A stretch of 64,000 nt of DNA, from assembly GCA_963693285.1 (NCBI GenBank), contig OY848929.1, positions 3,474,501 through 3,538,500 on the forward strand. The letters are read 5' to 3'. Of the stretch, positions 24,070 to 34,981 are shown piece after piece. The notes under the pieces are model-generated. The model had not been told where the DNA came from. It worked only from the letters and a program-made list of their open reading frames with translations, and searched no databases. This stretch comes from Xestospongia muta (taxonomy: Eukaryota; Porifera; Demospongiae; Haplosclerida; Petrosiidae). Every line of letters begins with the position of its first letter. The first letter of the stretch is position 1. A program made the position numbers and the translations under genes.

Positions 24070-24965
24070 ACCTCGCTGTGCGTGGGCGCAAAGCGAGGGT
24101 ACTCTAGTCTGTTTGTGTGTGTGTGTGTCTGCACTGCCTGTTACCTTTGAACTACTATAACTTGGGAACCGAAGCGTTAGCAGCTACCAACGTTTAGCAA
24201 CGAATAGAAAAGCATGTGGACTTTACAACAGTAGTGTCAAGAACATCGTCAAGAAAAACAGAAGCTTAAAACTCGCAAAAGAATTTTCAGGCTACAGAGG
24301 TCAAGTGCCGTTTCTCGAAAAGTTAAAAACTTAACGTGGAGATTTTTTACTATGTTGTAAACAGTCTCAGAGGAATACGGATCAGCAAGATAGAAGGCCG
24401 TTGGTCGAAGTAATCGTTAGAAAAGTTCTGAAAAATGTTTTTTGGACTTGGAGCGAAGTAACGCATTCAGGAAACGCCTCCAAGCACTGAAAAGACTGCT
24501 ACTAATAGATAATATATCGATTTATATTTGTACTACGGGACGTTTCCAAAGAACGTTTCATCTTCAAGTTACAATAAATTTTGTATATGAAATTTTGATA
24601 CATTTTAAAGGGTCATGTAAAGACTCAGAGAAAGTTTTCATCACGAAATTAGCACTTAATCTTGCTTGGCAATTGAATGATACTATCACTTACTCAGTTA
24701 CTGCTTCACGGACATGGCAAAGCTAGAAATCAAGCAACAATTAATGAGCATATACAGAATGACAAAGCTTACCATTTTATAACCACACCTTCTGGAATGT
24801 TAATGAGCATATACAGAATGACAAAGCTTACCATTTTATAACCACACCTTCTGGAATGTTAATAAATTTTCTTGCAAAAACAACATCATAAGCTGGGCCT
24901 AAGCTGGCATAGGATTTATAAATAACTTAGAAACTGCAGCGAGGTTCGGCACTTTAGTGCCTTTC
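24070..24965 (+). mobile_element. non-autonomous element, Helentron/HINE-like
   Basis: Comparison with copy A at 22530-22550 shows an insertion of about 0.9 kb in the duplicate. It begins CCTCGCTG (24071), itself part of a short hairpin ending AGCGAGG. Near the other end is the inverted CAGCGAGG (24937-24944), followed by a perfect GGCACT-TT-AGTGCC hairpin (24948-24961) just before the junction. A GT-rich microsatellite lies near the 5' end. Subterminal inverted repeats plus a 3' hairpin resemble Helentron-associated elements. A 4-bp ATTA repeat at the edges makes a terminal-inverted-repeat DNA transposon the alternative. Confidence 0.45.
24742..24859. repeat. 59-bp unit repeated twice
   Basis: The unit starting taatgagcatatacagaatg occurs at 24742 and again at 24801, essentially identical, inside the 24070-24965 element. 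Confidence 0.95.
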
Positions 24966-25179
24966 ATTATCACAGCAACAGTATCCATGACAACACTGAC
25001 TATCTATATTACAGGTGGAGGTAAAGGTGCCTATAGGTTCTGTAGTACTACCAATAATACTGGTCTGTAATCTATTGGTAATGTTTATGGTGATCTTGAG
25101 TGTCAAGTGAGATCTACGTCTGTCTGTGATAAGCTGCTGTTTCTTGGTCAACTATGTTGTAGCCTAAAAGAAGCGATGG

Positions 25180-25420
25180 AGTGTGTATATAGCATGTCTT
25201 CATGGGCATGGCAATCAAGATGAATCCACACACTATCGATTAAAACAAGATGCTGACGATACGTGTCTGATATTTGATACTGAGAGATTGTCATGTACTC
25301 CAGCTATCCAGTTAGAGTGTGATCACATTTTCTCATTATATCAGTGTTTTCATAATGCTCTCAGTAAGAAGTGATAAGGAGTCACTTCAGGTTTATGTTA
25401 TGCTCCATTTGTGAGGTAAG
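25180..25420 (+). pseudogene. degenerate RING domain of the PHR pseudogene
   Basis: CLHGHGN, then LKQDADDTCLIFDTERLSC and PAIQLECDHIFSLYQCF match the PHR RING, but the second zinc ligand of C-x2-C is Phe here and a histidine position is Ser. The frame stops at 25373; homology resumes shifted (FMLCSICE, about 25400). Ligase activity would be lost. Confidence 0.78.
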
Positions 25421-25659
25421 AGGGTCCATTTAACTGTATGCATTGTTCTGTTAATCTGTCATCTATCCATTGTATCATCTGTGGTAGTTGATTCTGTATT
25501 CTATTTTTCACTATAAGGACAAATCCATAGCTTATCCTCATCTCTCAGATGTGGTCACACCCCTGTTTAAGGTTTATGATGATGTGAAGAGGAAGTGTCA
25601 GTTACGTTTGAAGCAATCAAAATGTCACTCTATCATTTTCTCTCATCTTGTTCTATCAG

Positions 25660-25920
25660 AAACTATTTGAGTATGCCATTTGGAAATGTGCTTACTATGT
25701 CTGTTACAAACGTAAGAAGGTAAGACAATTCGTCCATGTATATGTCTTTCTCTCCAGTATATTATCAACCATCTATCTATTCATTCATTCTTACAACCTA
25801 TTTTTATCCATCCATTAGACATGTTACTGTGGAAAGCATACTGTGCTGATGCTAGTGATGATTTTGATTCTTCTGAACTAATTTGTCCAACTTGTTTTAA
25901 TACTGGAGGTCAGTCCAGGT
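25660..25920 (+). pseudogene. tandem-cysteine domain fragment of the PHR pseudogene
   Basis: YAIWKCAYYVCYKRKK ends at a gtaaga donor (25722). After an acceptor near 25820, KAYCADASDDFDSSELICPTC follows the order of the PHR tandem-cysteine domain, but the two pieces do not join in one frame without change. A trace (CYFQGSHICLY-stop) is visible near 26085-26125. Confidence 0.72.
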
Positions 25921-26140
25921 AAATATGTTATGTAGAAACCATTTCATTACTGTATGAATAGAAGTGAGGCTTCTTTAATGTTATGTGGTACAAATGTTGT
26001 TAATGTTTTTCTGTGGCCATGTATTTCTGTTTTGGTACAGATCCACTTTTGGGTACTTATACAGAGCACAGACTACTTGTAAGTTTGCTACTTTCAGGGA
26101 AGTCACATTTGCCTGTATTAAGCAGCAACTTCACATGCAT

Positions 26141-27380
26141 GGAAACATTTTTTATCACTGAAGTCATTAGAGATTTGTACCTTGTTTTGTAGATCGAATA
26201 AACCTAATGGCAAACATTTATCTTCAAGTCATGCATAGACAGTCATTGAGTTTATATCTTGATGTATGTAATTTTTTCGATAAATTAAATGCTCCTTTCT
26301 AGCTCTTTGGAAGAGTAGCTGAGAGCATACTAATGATAAGCATTGTGACAAGTACTGGGGTACAGTTTATAACTTTCTCAGGTCATTATTGAACAGGTTG
26401 TAATGTTGACTACATTATCTGGTGGTACTTAATACAATATTGTAGGTGTTGTTAGCCAATCTTAGGCCGCTACTTTAAATTTATGTTTCTGTTTTGACAC
26501 AATGACTTGACTAATGCATGATTAGAAGGGAAATGTGAGACAAGTAGCATCAGTATATCAAACTTTTAAGAGAGTTTTTTTTGTCAATTTTTCTGTCTAT
26601 ACATTATTGACCAACAAGTCTGTTTGTCTGTTCATTCTTCTAGGAATTGTCTTTTCTTATTTCAATTCCTTTATCTCAATTATTAACTCTGTCAACAATG
26701 TGACATAGCTTGATCAAGGATAAAAGGGTGTCTGTTGTCTCAGACTGTTGCTGACACCTGGGAAATAAAATGAATCATTGCACATAATCAACTACTGTGT
26801 ATGGAAATGTGACTGAAACATTGTTGTGTGTAAGAATCAGATACGTACTATGTATTGTACTAGACTGAAAGTGAAAGTCATCCATCATGTAGCCTTCCTA
26901 CATATCTGTGATAGTATACCCCAATAGACCTGAGTCTGATATGCCTACTTCATTTTTAAGAGTCACAATACCTAGTGAAAAGGATTTATAATTTTTTTTC
27001 AGTCTTGGGCTAAGTACTGACGTTGACTAGCTTATAGCATACTATGGTAAGCATCCTAAGTAACTGTGTTAAGTACTGACATACAGTTTATTAATTTTCC
27101 TTGGTCTTGTTATTTTTGTGCCAGCTTCATCTGCTCTTGTTGACCACCTTTTATTATCTTTTAAAGGTGTAGGCTTAGAGATGAATGATTTTATATATAA
27201 AATTATCTTCATTATATGCAACTAACACAATCTTAAATTGCATTAAAAATGATTTCTATTGTTTAGTTTTATACTTGAACTAACTAGTACTTCGGTGGAT
27301 TTAAAAATTATTTGTTGTATAATTATCATCACCATTCGAAGCATAGGCTAACACATATTACTACACGAACACCAAAGTTA
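26141..27380. other. no recognisable gene
   Basis: AT-rich sequence between the PHR pseudogene and the Ig exons. No supported ORF or repeat was seen. Confidence 0.5.
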
Positions 27381-27391
27381 CATTGGTAGGA

Positions 27392-27504
27392 CATGTTAAG
27401 ACAGAGGAGTATATATATGTAAAGCTGATTTTAATGTGACTGGTATTAATGGAAGTAACGATTCAGCAACTGCTACTTATGATGCTCAGTTTACTATGAA
27501 CTGA
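27392..27504 (+). pseudogene. end of an Ig-like domain, broken
   Basis: One frame reads DRGVYICKADFNVTG and NDSATATYDAQFTM, the D-x-G-x-Y-x-C strand F and strand G of an Ig-like domain. A TAA precedes it and a TGA ends it before the nearest donor (cattgtgagt), so it cannot join the next exon in frame as it stands. Confidence 0.5.
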
Positions 27505-27565
27505 TTGTTCATTGTGAGTTAAACAAGTTCCACTATTATATTAAGTAATTGTTTTTATTTTGTAG

Positions 27566-27928
27566 TTCCTCCAGTGATACTAAGCATTTCTCAAATTCAT
27601 CATAGAGTACTCTATGCTGGTACATCTTTCTTTCTCAGATGTGTGATTACATTGAATGATCTTGTGACAATACCTGTTATTGTGAGAAGCCAGTGGACAA
27701 GAAATGGCACATCTGTTCCTAGTGGTCTTTCAAATGACATTACTATTATAGATAGTCTTACAAAAATTAGCTCTCTTCAGTATAAAGTTACACTGCACTT
27801 CAATCCATTAGATAATAGAGATGATAGTGGACAGTATTCCTGTTATTTTAATATACTATCTAATATCACTGACTATATGTATGTAAAGAACACTTCAGCT
27901 AATTCTAGCACTACTATTACTGTACAAG
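27566..27928 (+). CDS. Ig-like domain exon (phase 1-1)
   Basis: Acceptor tattttgtag and donor CAAG/gtacat bound a 363-nt exon that is open throughout, with phase 1 at both ends, as usual for exchangeable Ig exons. The protein starts with the linker PPVILSIS, has Cys in strand B (FFLRCVI), Trp (SQWTRNG) and DSGQYSCYF in strand F. Extracellular, probably from a receptor or adhesion protein. Many Asn-x-Ser/Thr sites are present (for example NTSANSS). Conserved features argue it was under selection recently, although its neighbours look broken. Confidence 0.75.
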
Positions 27929-28023
27929 GTACATTGTATTTAATTCCATTTACACTGTATAATATTTTTGTTGGAGTCAAAAAGTGGACTTAGTCATATG
28001 ATTAATATTTCCATATCTTTTAG

Positions 28024-28379
28024 CAATCCCATCTCCAATAATGAACATTATGACAACTGGTATAGCCAGACCTGGTGAAGAATATAACATTACTTGTACT
28101 GTTGAAATTATTGATAGACTTATAGTGACAACAACTATTGTATGGATCAAAGATAGTCTTAATACATCGTTAGTATCTGATGACCTAAATACTGTCAGTG
28201 TACCATCAGTACTTAGTAATATCTCAGATACTATGTACTCTCTGTCACTGTTCTTTTCTTCACTAAATACCTCTGATGCTGGACAATATACATGTCGAGC
28301 AACCATCACAGTGGCTGAGATTAATGTCACAGTAACTAATACCATTTTACTAGACCTGCCATTACAAACAAATACTTAA
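28024..28379 (+). CDS. second Ig-like domain exon, ending in a stop
   Basis: Acceptor atcttttag is followed by an open frame with linker IPSPIMN, strand B YNITCTV, Trp (IVWIKD), and SDAGQYTCRAT in strand F. It joins the preceding exon in phase (G+CA). After strand G (TNTILLDLP) the frame runs into TAA at 28377-28379 instead of a donor, so this is either the end of a short secreted form or a break. A further acceptor (cttatag, 28494) starts VPTPFQDVKC and then a stop. Confidence 0.65.
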
Positions 28380-28493
28380 CACTGATAACATAGTATTGTT
28401 GCATCACATTAGAACCAGCTAGATAATAATACAGTAATGTTAATAATTTGAGAGTCATTGATGTTAGTGTAACAAACTCTTCCTTTTCTTATA

Positions 28494-30860
28494 GTTCCCA
28501 CTCCTTTTCAAGATGTCAAATGCTAGCCATTACATGTACATCCTTGAACCAGTGATGTTATCACATTACTATTAGCAGAGAGAGACACAGACAGAGAAAG
28601 GATGAATGATGGTGATACAAGTACTCAGACTGTGTTTACAAAGAAAGGCACAATTAAAAAGAAATGCATTTCTTTAATAATTACTGACTTATAAACCACA
28701 ATATAATGCTATGATAATAGACTATACCAATGTATTATTATTTTAGCTTTTTTGTACTAGAGTTGTGTAACATTAGTATTTAATGTGACTATTACAGAGA
28801 ACATATAATAGCACAGTGATTATAATATGTTGTTATGCTTAAAACTCATGTAGAATAAACTCACTGTATTCATTTCCATTGTAGCAACTGTACAGAATTG
28901 AACTTATAAAAACTATATTAACAAATAAAGTAAATAATTAGCTATGACTAGTCAGATAATGAAGCATTAACAATTTGTAAGTCAAATATTAAGCTATATT
29001 GTCAATTGATGGTTTATGGGTTGGGCTAGCATTCAATTCACGTTAATGTATATGTACACAGCCATTACAATTCATCAACTCACAGAAATTTCAGTCAGTT
29101 TGTTCTGTGACAAATCAAGTATCCTTAAATGAGAGAGCTGTCTCTACGTAGATTAAAGGCAGTTAGAAATTAATTATATCATAAATCTTAACTTGCCAAT
29201 TTATATACAGGAGCATTTAATAACAAACAAACACTTAATCCAGACTATTGCCATTGATATGATCCGATATAAACTTTTTCGTAATTCATTTAGATTTTGA
29301 ATCACTGGTCATTTGAATTGAATTGAAAGTTCACATGATGACAATGTTAATATTAATAAATAGTTAGTAAAAACAAATCCAAAGTTGATTTCACCTGCAG
29401 TACGTTAATGTTTGTACAGGTCGAGGAGTTCAGAGTGGTTAGAGTTTGAATAAATATTGGGTTAAGTGTTAAGTGTTTAGAATATAAATATTATGACATA
29501 TGGTTCGTGCAGTCATTTAATGCATTAATTAAGGTCATTGATCAAGAGTGAGGGTGGGGGGAGTCAGTGTTGTGGTTGTATAGTGGTTGTATAGTGGTTC
29601 TATTTCTAGAGCATGTAAAACTGTGATACAATGTGTACATCTTTGAATCCACCAAGCCTTTCCCTATTGTCTCCCTTCATTTTTGGCATTTCTGGAATGT
29701 ACATAGAGTAGGATGAAAACAAAATGGAAGAGATAGGTTATCTCGAAAGGTTTTTTGATTACATCCTGCCTTTTGCATATAGAGTTAAATCAAAGTTGTT
29801 CATTCTTTTTACCTGGTATGATGGTGTTTGGTTTCATTAGAAACTTATGTTGACATTAAAGTAGCTTGACATAGTAGTGCATTGATTGAGCTTTCATAAG
29901 GATGAACAGTACATTGTCCTTGGTATTTTAAGTTTTGTAACTTAAACATGGGATGTTGAGCCTCAACTACCTGATGTGATGGTTCTACATATATTCATGC
30001 ATAAAGATCAAGTAACATTGTCATATGGGACTATTTGTTTCAATATTCTCTTTTTATCCTGTCCTAAGGATTGATTGTTCTTTATCAAGTACAGAGATAC
30101 AGATAACCTATATATTGTAGAGATAGGTACTCAAACAAGAGTTAGGACGTTTTCCCACAGTGAGTGATGTTGTGTCAGTGAGATGAAATTATATACACCC
30201 ACCCACATTTTCCCTCTGCCTAAAGATGACATAAATGTAATAAATCATGACAACATTTTGTTGTTCTAATGGAACATTCCAACTTTCTGGAATTGAGGGG
30301 AAGATTGCAGTACCTTGTTTCAAAGTGTTAACAGACTATCCACTTGTGGACAAGGATGAATATCCAAGGGAAGTAGATGGAAAACGAATGATACATCAGG
30401 TTGAGTGGAATTGATATGAGCAAGCTTGAATACATCTTGTTGAGTGAATAGGAAACAATTAACATTTACTTGTGATTTTGAGTCCTTTTACAACTATACA
30501 GCCATAACATTCTTCCCATCTAATGCATAAAAAGTGAATTTAGGTAATTATTATGTTATCACTCCATTCCCATAGCATGGATGTTACAATATACCTAAAA
30601 TGTACTAATTATTTGTAATATATACAATGTGCATTGTATAGCAGAATCTACACGTGAAAACACAATCTTTATTGTTTTATTGCACTGCATCACTCATCAT
30701 ACTATCCATCCAACATCAAATGGTGATATTCGGGCTTCTACCGTATATCGGCTTATTTGTGTGATGATTTTAATCGTGCTATATAAACGTGCGTTTTTAG
30801 GGCAATCGCACATTTTAACATCCGCATTAATTTGCACACCCATTTTCATTGCAACAAAGC
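28494..30860. other. broken Ig linker, then no recognisable gene
   Basis: Apart from VPTPFQDVKC-stop at 28497-28527, which resembles the linker into a third Ig domain, the stretch is AT-rich with no supported gene, RNA or repeat. Confidence 0.5.
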
Positions 30861-30865
30861 ACGTG

Positions 30866-31118
30866 GTGTATTTGGCCAGAAAATATCAAGCATACTGAAC
30901 TATCTCAAGAGAAATGCTCCACAGGATGTTGGAGAGTTTCTTTCAGATCCAACAGATTGATCGTCATCAATCAGTGAACGCTCTATTACGCTCGCAAATG
31001 ATGAGGTACGTACGCTAACAGAAGCTAGGCCTAAGCGGAGAAAGACGGAGCGGCAGGCTTACTGTGAGAAGACAAGAGCTGAAATAGGCAGGTATGCTAG
31101 CACCAACATGCGTTAATT
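30866..31118 (+). pseudogene. small fragment of a transposon-type gene
   Basis: One frame encodes VFGQKISSILNYL..., a TGA, then SISERSITLANDEVRTLTEA and KRRKTERQAYCEKTR followed by AEIGRYAS. The basic KRRKTER plus AEIGRYA signature resembles the start of the DNA-binding region of transposon-derived proteins common in marine invertebrates; this assignment is from memory and weak. It ends at a TAA after NMR. Confidence 0.35.
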
Positions 31119-32525
31119 GTCATCAGAGATCTATGTTTTCACTTACATGTTCGTTATGTAAAACCGCACAAAAGAATAACCGCATAAAATAATATTTACA
31201 ATAATCAAATTTACATTCGTATGAATAAAGCTGTATGCGGTATACATCAGTCGTGGTACACAAACATGTACTATCACACAACATTTTAAGCCATTTTTTT
31301 AAATTCTGATATGAATAATACTTGAGATACATAACCTCATTTCACCACCAACTAAATGCAGGTTTGTTATTGTTGTATGACATTTTCAATACTTACTCCC
31401 CAGAACAGGGCGTTGTCCATCAGAATACATGACAAGCAATTGGTCAGACACAGAGGGACTCTCACCAGGTGCTAATGTTTTTCAACAAGGTATTCAATAC
31501 TAAGTATGCTATTAAATTCTTACCACCCACTAGTTAGATAATGACTGTCATCTCCTATATGATTTGACAGATGTAACCATTTAATGGTTTCATCATAAAA
31601 TTAATAATTGCAAATCATTAATAAATAATCTCTGACCATATCAAAAAAATTACAAAACCATGTATCACCTTTTTTTGTATCTCTGAGACGGGGAGCCTAA
31701 AATATATATCATTAATTACTGTACATACTAGTCAAATAGCTATTTCATTGTACATTTTGGCTATATACTTACTAAAAGGTTGACTCTGAGCCAGCTAAGT
31801 CATCTCTAAGCAGCAACAGTTCTTTGTTTTTGGAGCTGCAGGTCATGTGATATAAGGAAGGTGGAGCTAATGCTTCTTTTAGCACACCCACAATAAAAAT
31901 AGCTACCAAGAGAGATCACTCTCATATCTCCTTGATTTCTCACATGAAATGTAAATGAGAATAACTAACTATGTGCTCGCAAGTGGTATTTAATTCTTCG
32001 ACTTCCAGATTCGTAGTATACCAAGCGGACATGACATAATAATATTCAAATCTCACATTTTTTTAATAAACATTATTCTTGATATATCTTTTCTTAATTT
32101 ACAGATTAAAACACAGCATTGTCTATAGTAGCAGTATCAGCTTATAATGGAGGTATGCAATGTCTCACATTCTTTTCCCTGATCCTGTGACTTTATTGGG
32201 ACTACTTAGCAATTATTATTAAGTGGTCATCCTCTTATTATACTTCTAGATGGTATAATTTAAAGAAAGTCAACTTCATAGACTTAATATGTAGTGATCT
32301 TTGTCATTGATTACACCACATTCTACAAACATAACTGTAAAATATAGACATCAGAGGCGTGTACATCAATGATACTGATTAATAACTTTTGTGATTATTT
32401 GTGTCAATTATAATTAGTATCTTTGTTATATTGATGTGATTTTATATTTATACTGTTTCAACTAACATCATGCATTAAATGTTTGAACTATTGTTCGTTG
32501 GGAATGATACTTGGGATACCTGCTC
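31119..32525. other. no recognisable gene
   Basis: AT-rich sequence; nothing coding or repeated could be supported. Confidence 0.5.
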
Positions 32526-32529
32526 AATA

Positions 32530-33515
32530 GCTCCTAATGCTAGGCAGTAACTCCCCTCGTTGTAACAAGATGATAACATGCTTCATTACAATAGCAGGGC
32601 TCCATAATATGTGTGTTAAATAAACTTACATTCAGACAGGCAACGTTCATTGTGTGTTAGATAATATACAGGGAGTTACAATTGTTGTTACTATCATGGC
32701 ACGATCTTGATGATCAATTGGGCATGCTCAGTTCGACTAACCACTCTAGTGGCGCCAATTTTGTACTAGAAAATAATAAACTTAGACGCCATTACTTCAT
32801 TTTAGCAACCAGTCTGTCAGATGTTACTTCTGCAGGGCTGTTTAGCAAAACAAAAAGAGGGAACTGGAGTCCATGTAGTCGAGTCATTCAGATAGTCTTC
32901 TATGCAGGAAATACTGAGACAAAGCTGTTCCTGGCTACAACAAAAATGGAAGACAGTAGTAACAAATACGGTCAGAGTAGCAGTATCCATGTGTGTCGGT
33001 ATTTAGCTTGTCCCACGTAGCTTTTGTACTCAGTGAGCTTTTATTCACTTTTAGCCCTTTAATCTTAGTGCATTGGTGGTCTTGAACTAAGCCTGTCATA
33101 ACATCATTTATAAACACAATACCTGATTTAGTCCTTTTCAGTGTAGTATATGGAATTTAGTAAGCATTATATTTGGTACAATACAGCAAGTATGAATAAA
33201 ATCAGTCAAGTATCTTTTTTTACAAGCCTATTTCTTCTCCTTGGGTCAAATTTTGTATTAGTATCAACTATCTCTATAGTGATGTTGGTATTTCGTGTCT
33301 GCAACATATTTTCTGATAACAGTTTGTAAGTTCACATGTTGTAGATGTAAGAGAGATCTTTAGTTCCCTCAGGAGTGTAAGTCATAATTATGGATACATG
33401 ACTAAACCACATTATGGTACTTTATGTCCAGAAAGAAAAACTTGATTGTATTTCACTAACAGATGTTGCCAAAGACTCTGTAGCAGGTCATAAATCTAGA
33501 CTCTCTCATTTTGGT
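32530..33515 (-). repeat. long repeat family, inverted arm
   Basis: Reverse complement of 20580-21215 (here 32530-33210), followed by the reverse complement of the 10.6-10.87 / 16.65-16.92 kb segment (here about 33230-33510). Together with the plus-strand copies it encloses the PHR pseudogene and Ig exons in a large inverted repeat. Confidence 0.9.
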
Positions 33516-33523
33516 AGATTCGA

Positions 33524-34779
33524 TTAATTAATGGGTAAAACTCCTTGAAGAATGGTGTACTTCTGCTTGAGTATGCCTATCACAGGTTCCACATGTATTC
33601 TCACAACAGATAATTCTCTGTTCCAGTCCATGTCTAATTTCTCAGGTTGTTTTTTACCCCTTGTGAATGGTGGCATCTTGATCTCTGCCATATACATACC
33701 AACATGATCTTGGTGTGTAAACCCCCTATCAGTAAGGATCACATCACCTATAAAAAATATATATACTTGATAAAACAAGTTGAGCTTAAATGTTGTGAGT
33801 TACCTGGTAAAAGCTGATCAACAAGTGTTGATTTTTCAACAATTTCTTTATCTGATATTCTGCCTCCAGCACTTTTTGATACATATGATATGGTTCCCGG
33901 CCCCGAGGAGTGATTCTGATCAACACTTTTACTGTTGAGTGATGCTTATAGTTTGACCACACTTGGGCTCTAGCTAGCAAATTGGTAGGTCTTTCAACAA
34001 ATACGACTACACATTTCTTTAAAAACTTTCTAAAGGATGTAGGCCTAGTCATTCGTAGAACCTCACAATCAGGCCAGTGAATGAAGCTTTTGTTTTCACA
34101 TACATGACATCCAACACATGGTAAAAATGTCTGAATGCAGTGCTTTTACTAACATTGAAGCGATGAACAATATCATCCACACACAAATTGAGGCATATCT
34201 TCATGAAAAATATCATGAGTACATTGAGCTTCGAAAGCTTGTTTCCAGATGACAAATCATGCTCAACCAAATCAAATAGTGCTTTAAAAGCATGCCAACT
34301 TGGTATTCCTAAAAAACATAAATAAACCTGCAATATTGTCTTTTACTAACAATAATTACATGTCAGTGTACAGTTTCAGTACATTTGGATCATTTTTCAG
34401 CACACTTTCACTTAACATCAATTTATCAACAAGCTCCATCGTCATAGTTACTCTATCCTTGGTTATATCTGTTTGAGTAGCAAATATTAAAAACATGTTA
34501 TAATACCTCATAGTAAAGTTCAACTTATTCTTACTGCAAACACTTTTATTGGCAACATCTTCAGATTCATCTTCTCCACCAAAGTCACCTGCTTCTCTGT
34601 CACTTTCAATGTCCTCTTCCAATGTGTCTTCCACATCCTCAACCACCTTCCTCTTTTCCTGGCCTGAGATCAATTATAGCAACTTGTGAGATCTATTTCT
34701 TTTATAGCCATACCATAGCCCATCTTCAGTGATGGTGTCCAGTCTGGGCTAATCTCATCATGTAGTTCTGCTGGCTTTC
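33524..34779 (-). pseudogene. THAP-type DDE transposase (DDE_Tnp_4/Harbinger-like), exon 2 onward, broken
   Basis: Minus strand. After an acceptor (catggcag, exon from 34779) come GKPAELHDEISPDW and SLKMGYG, a coiled-coil/acidic part (34356-34673), a helix-turn-helix segment with [19 protein letters not shown] (34049-34333), then [21 protein letters not shown] (33786-34052) and the DDE-domain end GDVILTDRGF...RIHVEPVIGILKQK (33524-33778). The pieces lie in different frames with a TGA after SCYN, and the first catalytic Asp region (normally VDCTE-like before VFVERP) is replaced. The element family is PIF/Harbinger or ISL2EU-like by architecture; it is dead. Confidence 0.85.
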
Positions 34780-34789
34780 CTGCCATGGG

Positions 34790-34790
<1 letters not shown>

Positions 34791-34832
<42 letters not shown>
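34791..34832 (-). repeat. (TAA)n tail of the LINE
   Basis: About 14 copies of TTA on the plus strand, at the 3' end of the minus-strand LINE, directly next to the transposase acceptor. Confidence 0.9.
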
Positions 34833-34833
<1 letters not shown>

Positions 34834-34981
34834 TAGCTTTACAGTGCAAAAAAAATAAAATAAAAGATAGAATAAATAAAATGAGTTAAGTGATACGATG
34901 GTTGAGATGCACTGAGGGTCTGTTGTATCAGGTACAAACAGCCGTGGATAATGTCAGTGTAAGTCTAAGCCTGGTATATTA

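Larger units (their letters stand above)
23687..25150 (+). repeat. internal duplication in the PHR pseudogene, copy B
   Basis: Counterpart of 21380-22730 at an offset near 2.3 kb at its start. It is rearranged by a deletion of the B-box region and by the insertion at 24070-24965. Confidence 0.8.
21482..26140 (+). pseudogene. decayed MYCBP2/PHR-type E3 ubiquitin ligase, C-terminal part
   Basis: Pieces of the C-terminal half of a PHR protein (MYCBP2/Highwire/RPM-1) occur in the correct order: a DPKPVVGDPRVQCTF segment (21.5 kb), DQLKDYANSAIGQVVLLL (21.8 kb), a B-box-like zinc module (22.14 kb), FKE-stop-SVKFDLHEG (22.3 kb), LNGLVEFNYTVGG (22.4 kb), YRFC...SNVCGDLECQ (22.6 and 25.05 kb), a RING (25.25 kb), a charged helix DDVKRKCQLRLK (25.57 kb) and a tandem-cysteine segment (25.66-25.92 kb). 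Known PHR proteins use the RING plus tandem-cysteine module to relay ubiquitin. Stops, frameshifts, lost zinc ligands, the duplication and an element insertion show it is dead. The family match is from memory of conserved motifs. Confidence 0.8.

Noticed and set aside
32682..33020. 112-codon plus-strand frame as a gene
   Set aside because: It lies in the inverted copy of the long repeat family, and the equivalent in the 20.6-21.2 kb copy is not open.
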